A DNA stretch of 30,685 nt from positions 1 through 30,685 of IMG/VR virus record IMGVR_UViG_3300042469_000167. One strand, written 5' to 3'. Source of the DNA: a virus. The notes under the pieces are model-generated. The model made no database searches. It saw nothing but the letters and a program-made list of their open reading frames with translations, and was not told where the DNA came from. This document shows positions 30,302 to 30,685 of the stretch, piece by piece. The translations under genes and the position numbers were made by a program. How positions within the stretch are numbered: the stretch's first letter is position 1; every line of letters begins with the position of its first letter.

Positions 30302-30313
30302 TGGAGTTTAAGT

Positions 30314-30685
30314 ATGTTTAGCGGAATAAAAAACTGGATTGAAGTTGCAAAAACAGTTTCCGAAGTTATAACGGAAAAAAAATTATTAGAAAAAGAAGGA
30401 ATAACTTCTACAATGGATGACCTTAAATCTATTGCAGTAGCAAAAGTTAATCCTGCTCCGGTTGAAGAACCGAAACCTGTTATCGAAGAAGTTAAATCAC
30501 AACCAGTTGTGGTTAAAACTTCAAAAGTTGAACAAAAACCTACTGGACCTGTTATGGCAGCTAAAGGCGATCCAAAAGTATTTGAATTACAAAAACAATT
30601 AATCGCTAAAGGCGCAAAAATTACTGCTGATGGTCTTATGGGACCAGCCACTAAAAAAGCTCAACAGCAATTTGCAGAAAAACCT
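30314..30685 (+). CDS. Peptidoglycan-binding-domain protein (partial, runs off the window)
   Basis: The frame from ATG 30314 (GGAG at seven bases) is open to the last base, 124 codons. The N-terminal half is helical and charged (MFSGIKNWIEVAKTVSEVIT). A proline/valine/lysine-rich linker follows (about residues 48-80). The C-terminal part (about 86-120: DPKVFELQKQLIAKG, then ADGLMGPATKKAQQQF) matches the PG_binding_1 repeat (PF01471) with its LQ...L...G...DG..GP.T pattern. It could be the N-terminal binding part of an endolysin or a virion-associated lysin. A catalytic domain, if present, lies outside the window. Confidence 0.75.
   Translation, partial: MFSGIKNWIEVAKTVSEVITEKKLLEKEGITSTMDDLKSIAVAKVNPAPVEEPKPVIEEVKSQPVVVKTSKVEQKPTGPVMAAKGDPKVFELQKQLIAKGAKITADGLMGPATKKAQQQFAEKP

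Noticed and set aside
30271-30651. Leftward frame of 126 codons at the right end
   Set aside because: It lies opposite the peptidoglycan-binding gene, which has a ribosome site and a recognisable domain.

Overview
The window is part of the genome of a large tailed bacteriophage, most likely a myovirus with T4-like late-gene organisation. Nearly every recognisable gene encodes a virion or tail-fibre component. The sequence is AT-rich. Late-promoter-like boxes (TATAAATA or AATAAATA) sit in the gaps before structural genes, while near-consensus host sigma70 promoters sit before small membrane-protein genes. No host can be named from the sequence. No integrase, tRNA, rRNA, CRISPR array, reverse transcriptase or transposase was seen.

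Layout. Positions 1-292 hold the tail of a rightward gene, a strong sigma70-type promoter and a 52-residue membrane protein. Positions 293-709 are non-coding, with three families of 10-bp tandem repeats and three copies of a 19-bp stem-loop. Two leftward genes follow (710-4904): a small beta-sandwich virion protein with a fibre-tail-adaptor-like domain, and a 1231-residue protein built of 20-21-residue repeats. A divergent promoter region (4905-5024) separates them from a rightward block of about 23 kb (5025-27797) that ends at a strong bidirectional terminator. This block is almost entirely receptor-binding material: a 1700-residue fibre with heptad shafts, a 1573-residue protein with seven LamG-like modules, further fibres, an FN3-LamG protein, a DUF7483-like protein, a YadA-head-like fibre, two glycine-rich adhesins, and four chaperone or chaperone-like small genes.

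The order of genes suggests four successive cassettes, each with one or more fibre/adhesin genes closed by a chaperone-type gene: 5025-15919, 15923-23359, 23371-24980 and 24993-27797. Several fibres share the N-terminal pattern M-x-K-x-L-S-x-x-x-[KR], which suggests a common docking peptide for interchangeable tips. Modules recur between genes, in places with near-identical DNA, so recombination among cassettes is the likely source of the diversity.

After the terminator come two leftward virion-type genes (27843-28848), a palindromic divergent late promoter, a 56-residue rightward gene, and a leftward unit driven by a perfect sigma70 promoter (a membrane protein and a calcineurin-like metallophosphoesterase). 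The window ends inside a rightward gene with a peptidoglycan-binding domain.

The most unusual items are the cassette array, a perfect 20-bp-arm inverted repeat inside the coding sequence of the FN3-LamG gene, a perfect 28-bp palindrome inside a glycine-rich adhesin gene, the stem-loop and 10-bp repeat region, the set of late-promoter-like boxes, and a stand-alone 39-residue zinc-finger-like gene between two fibre genes.
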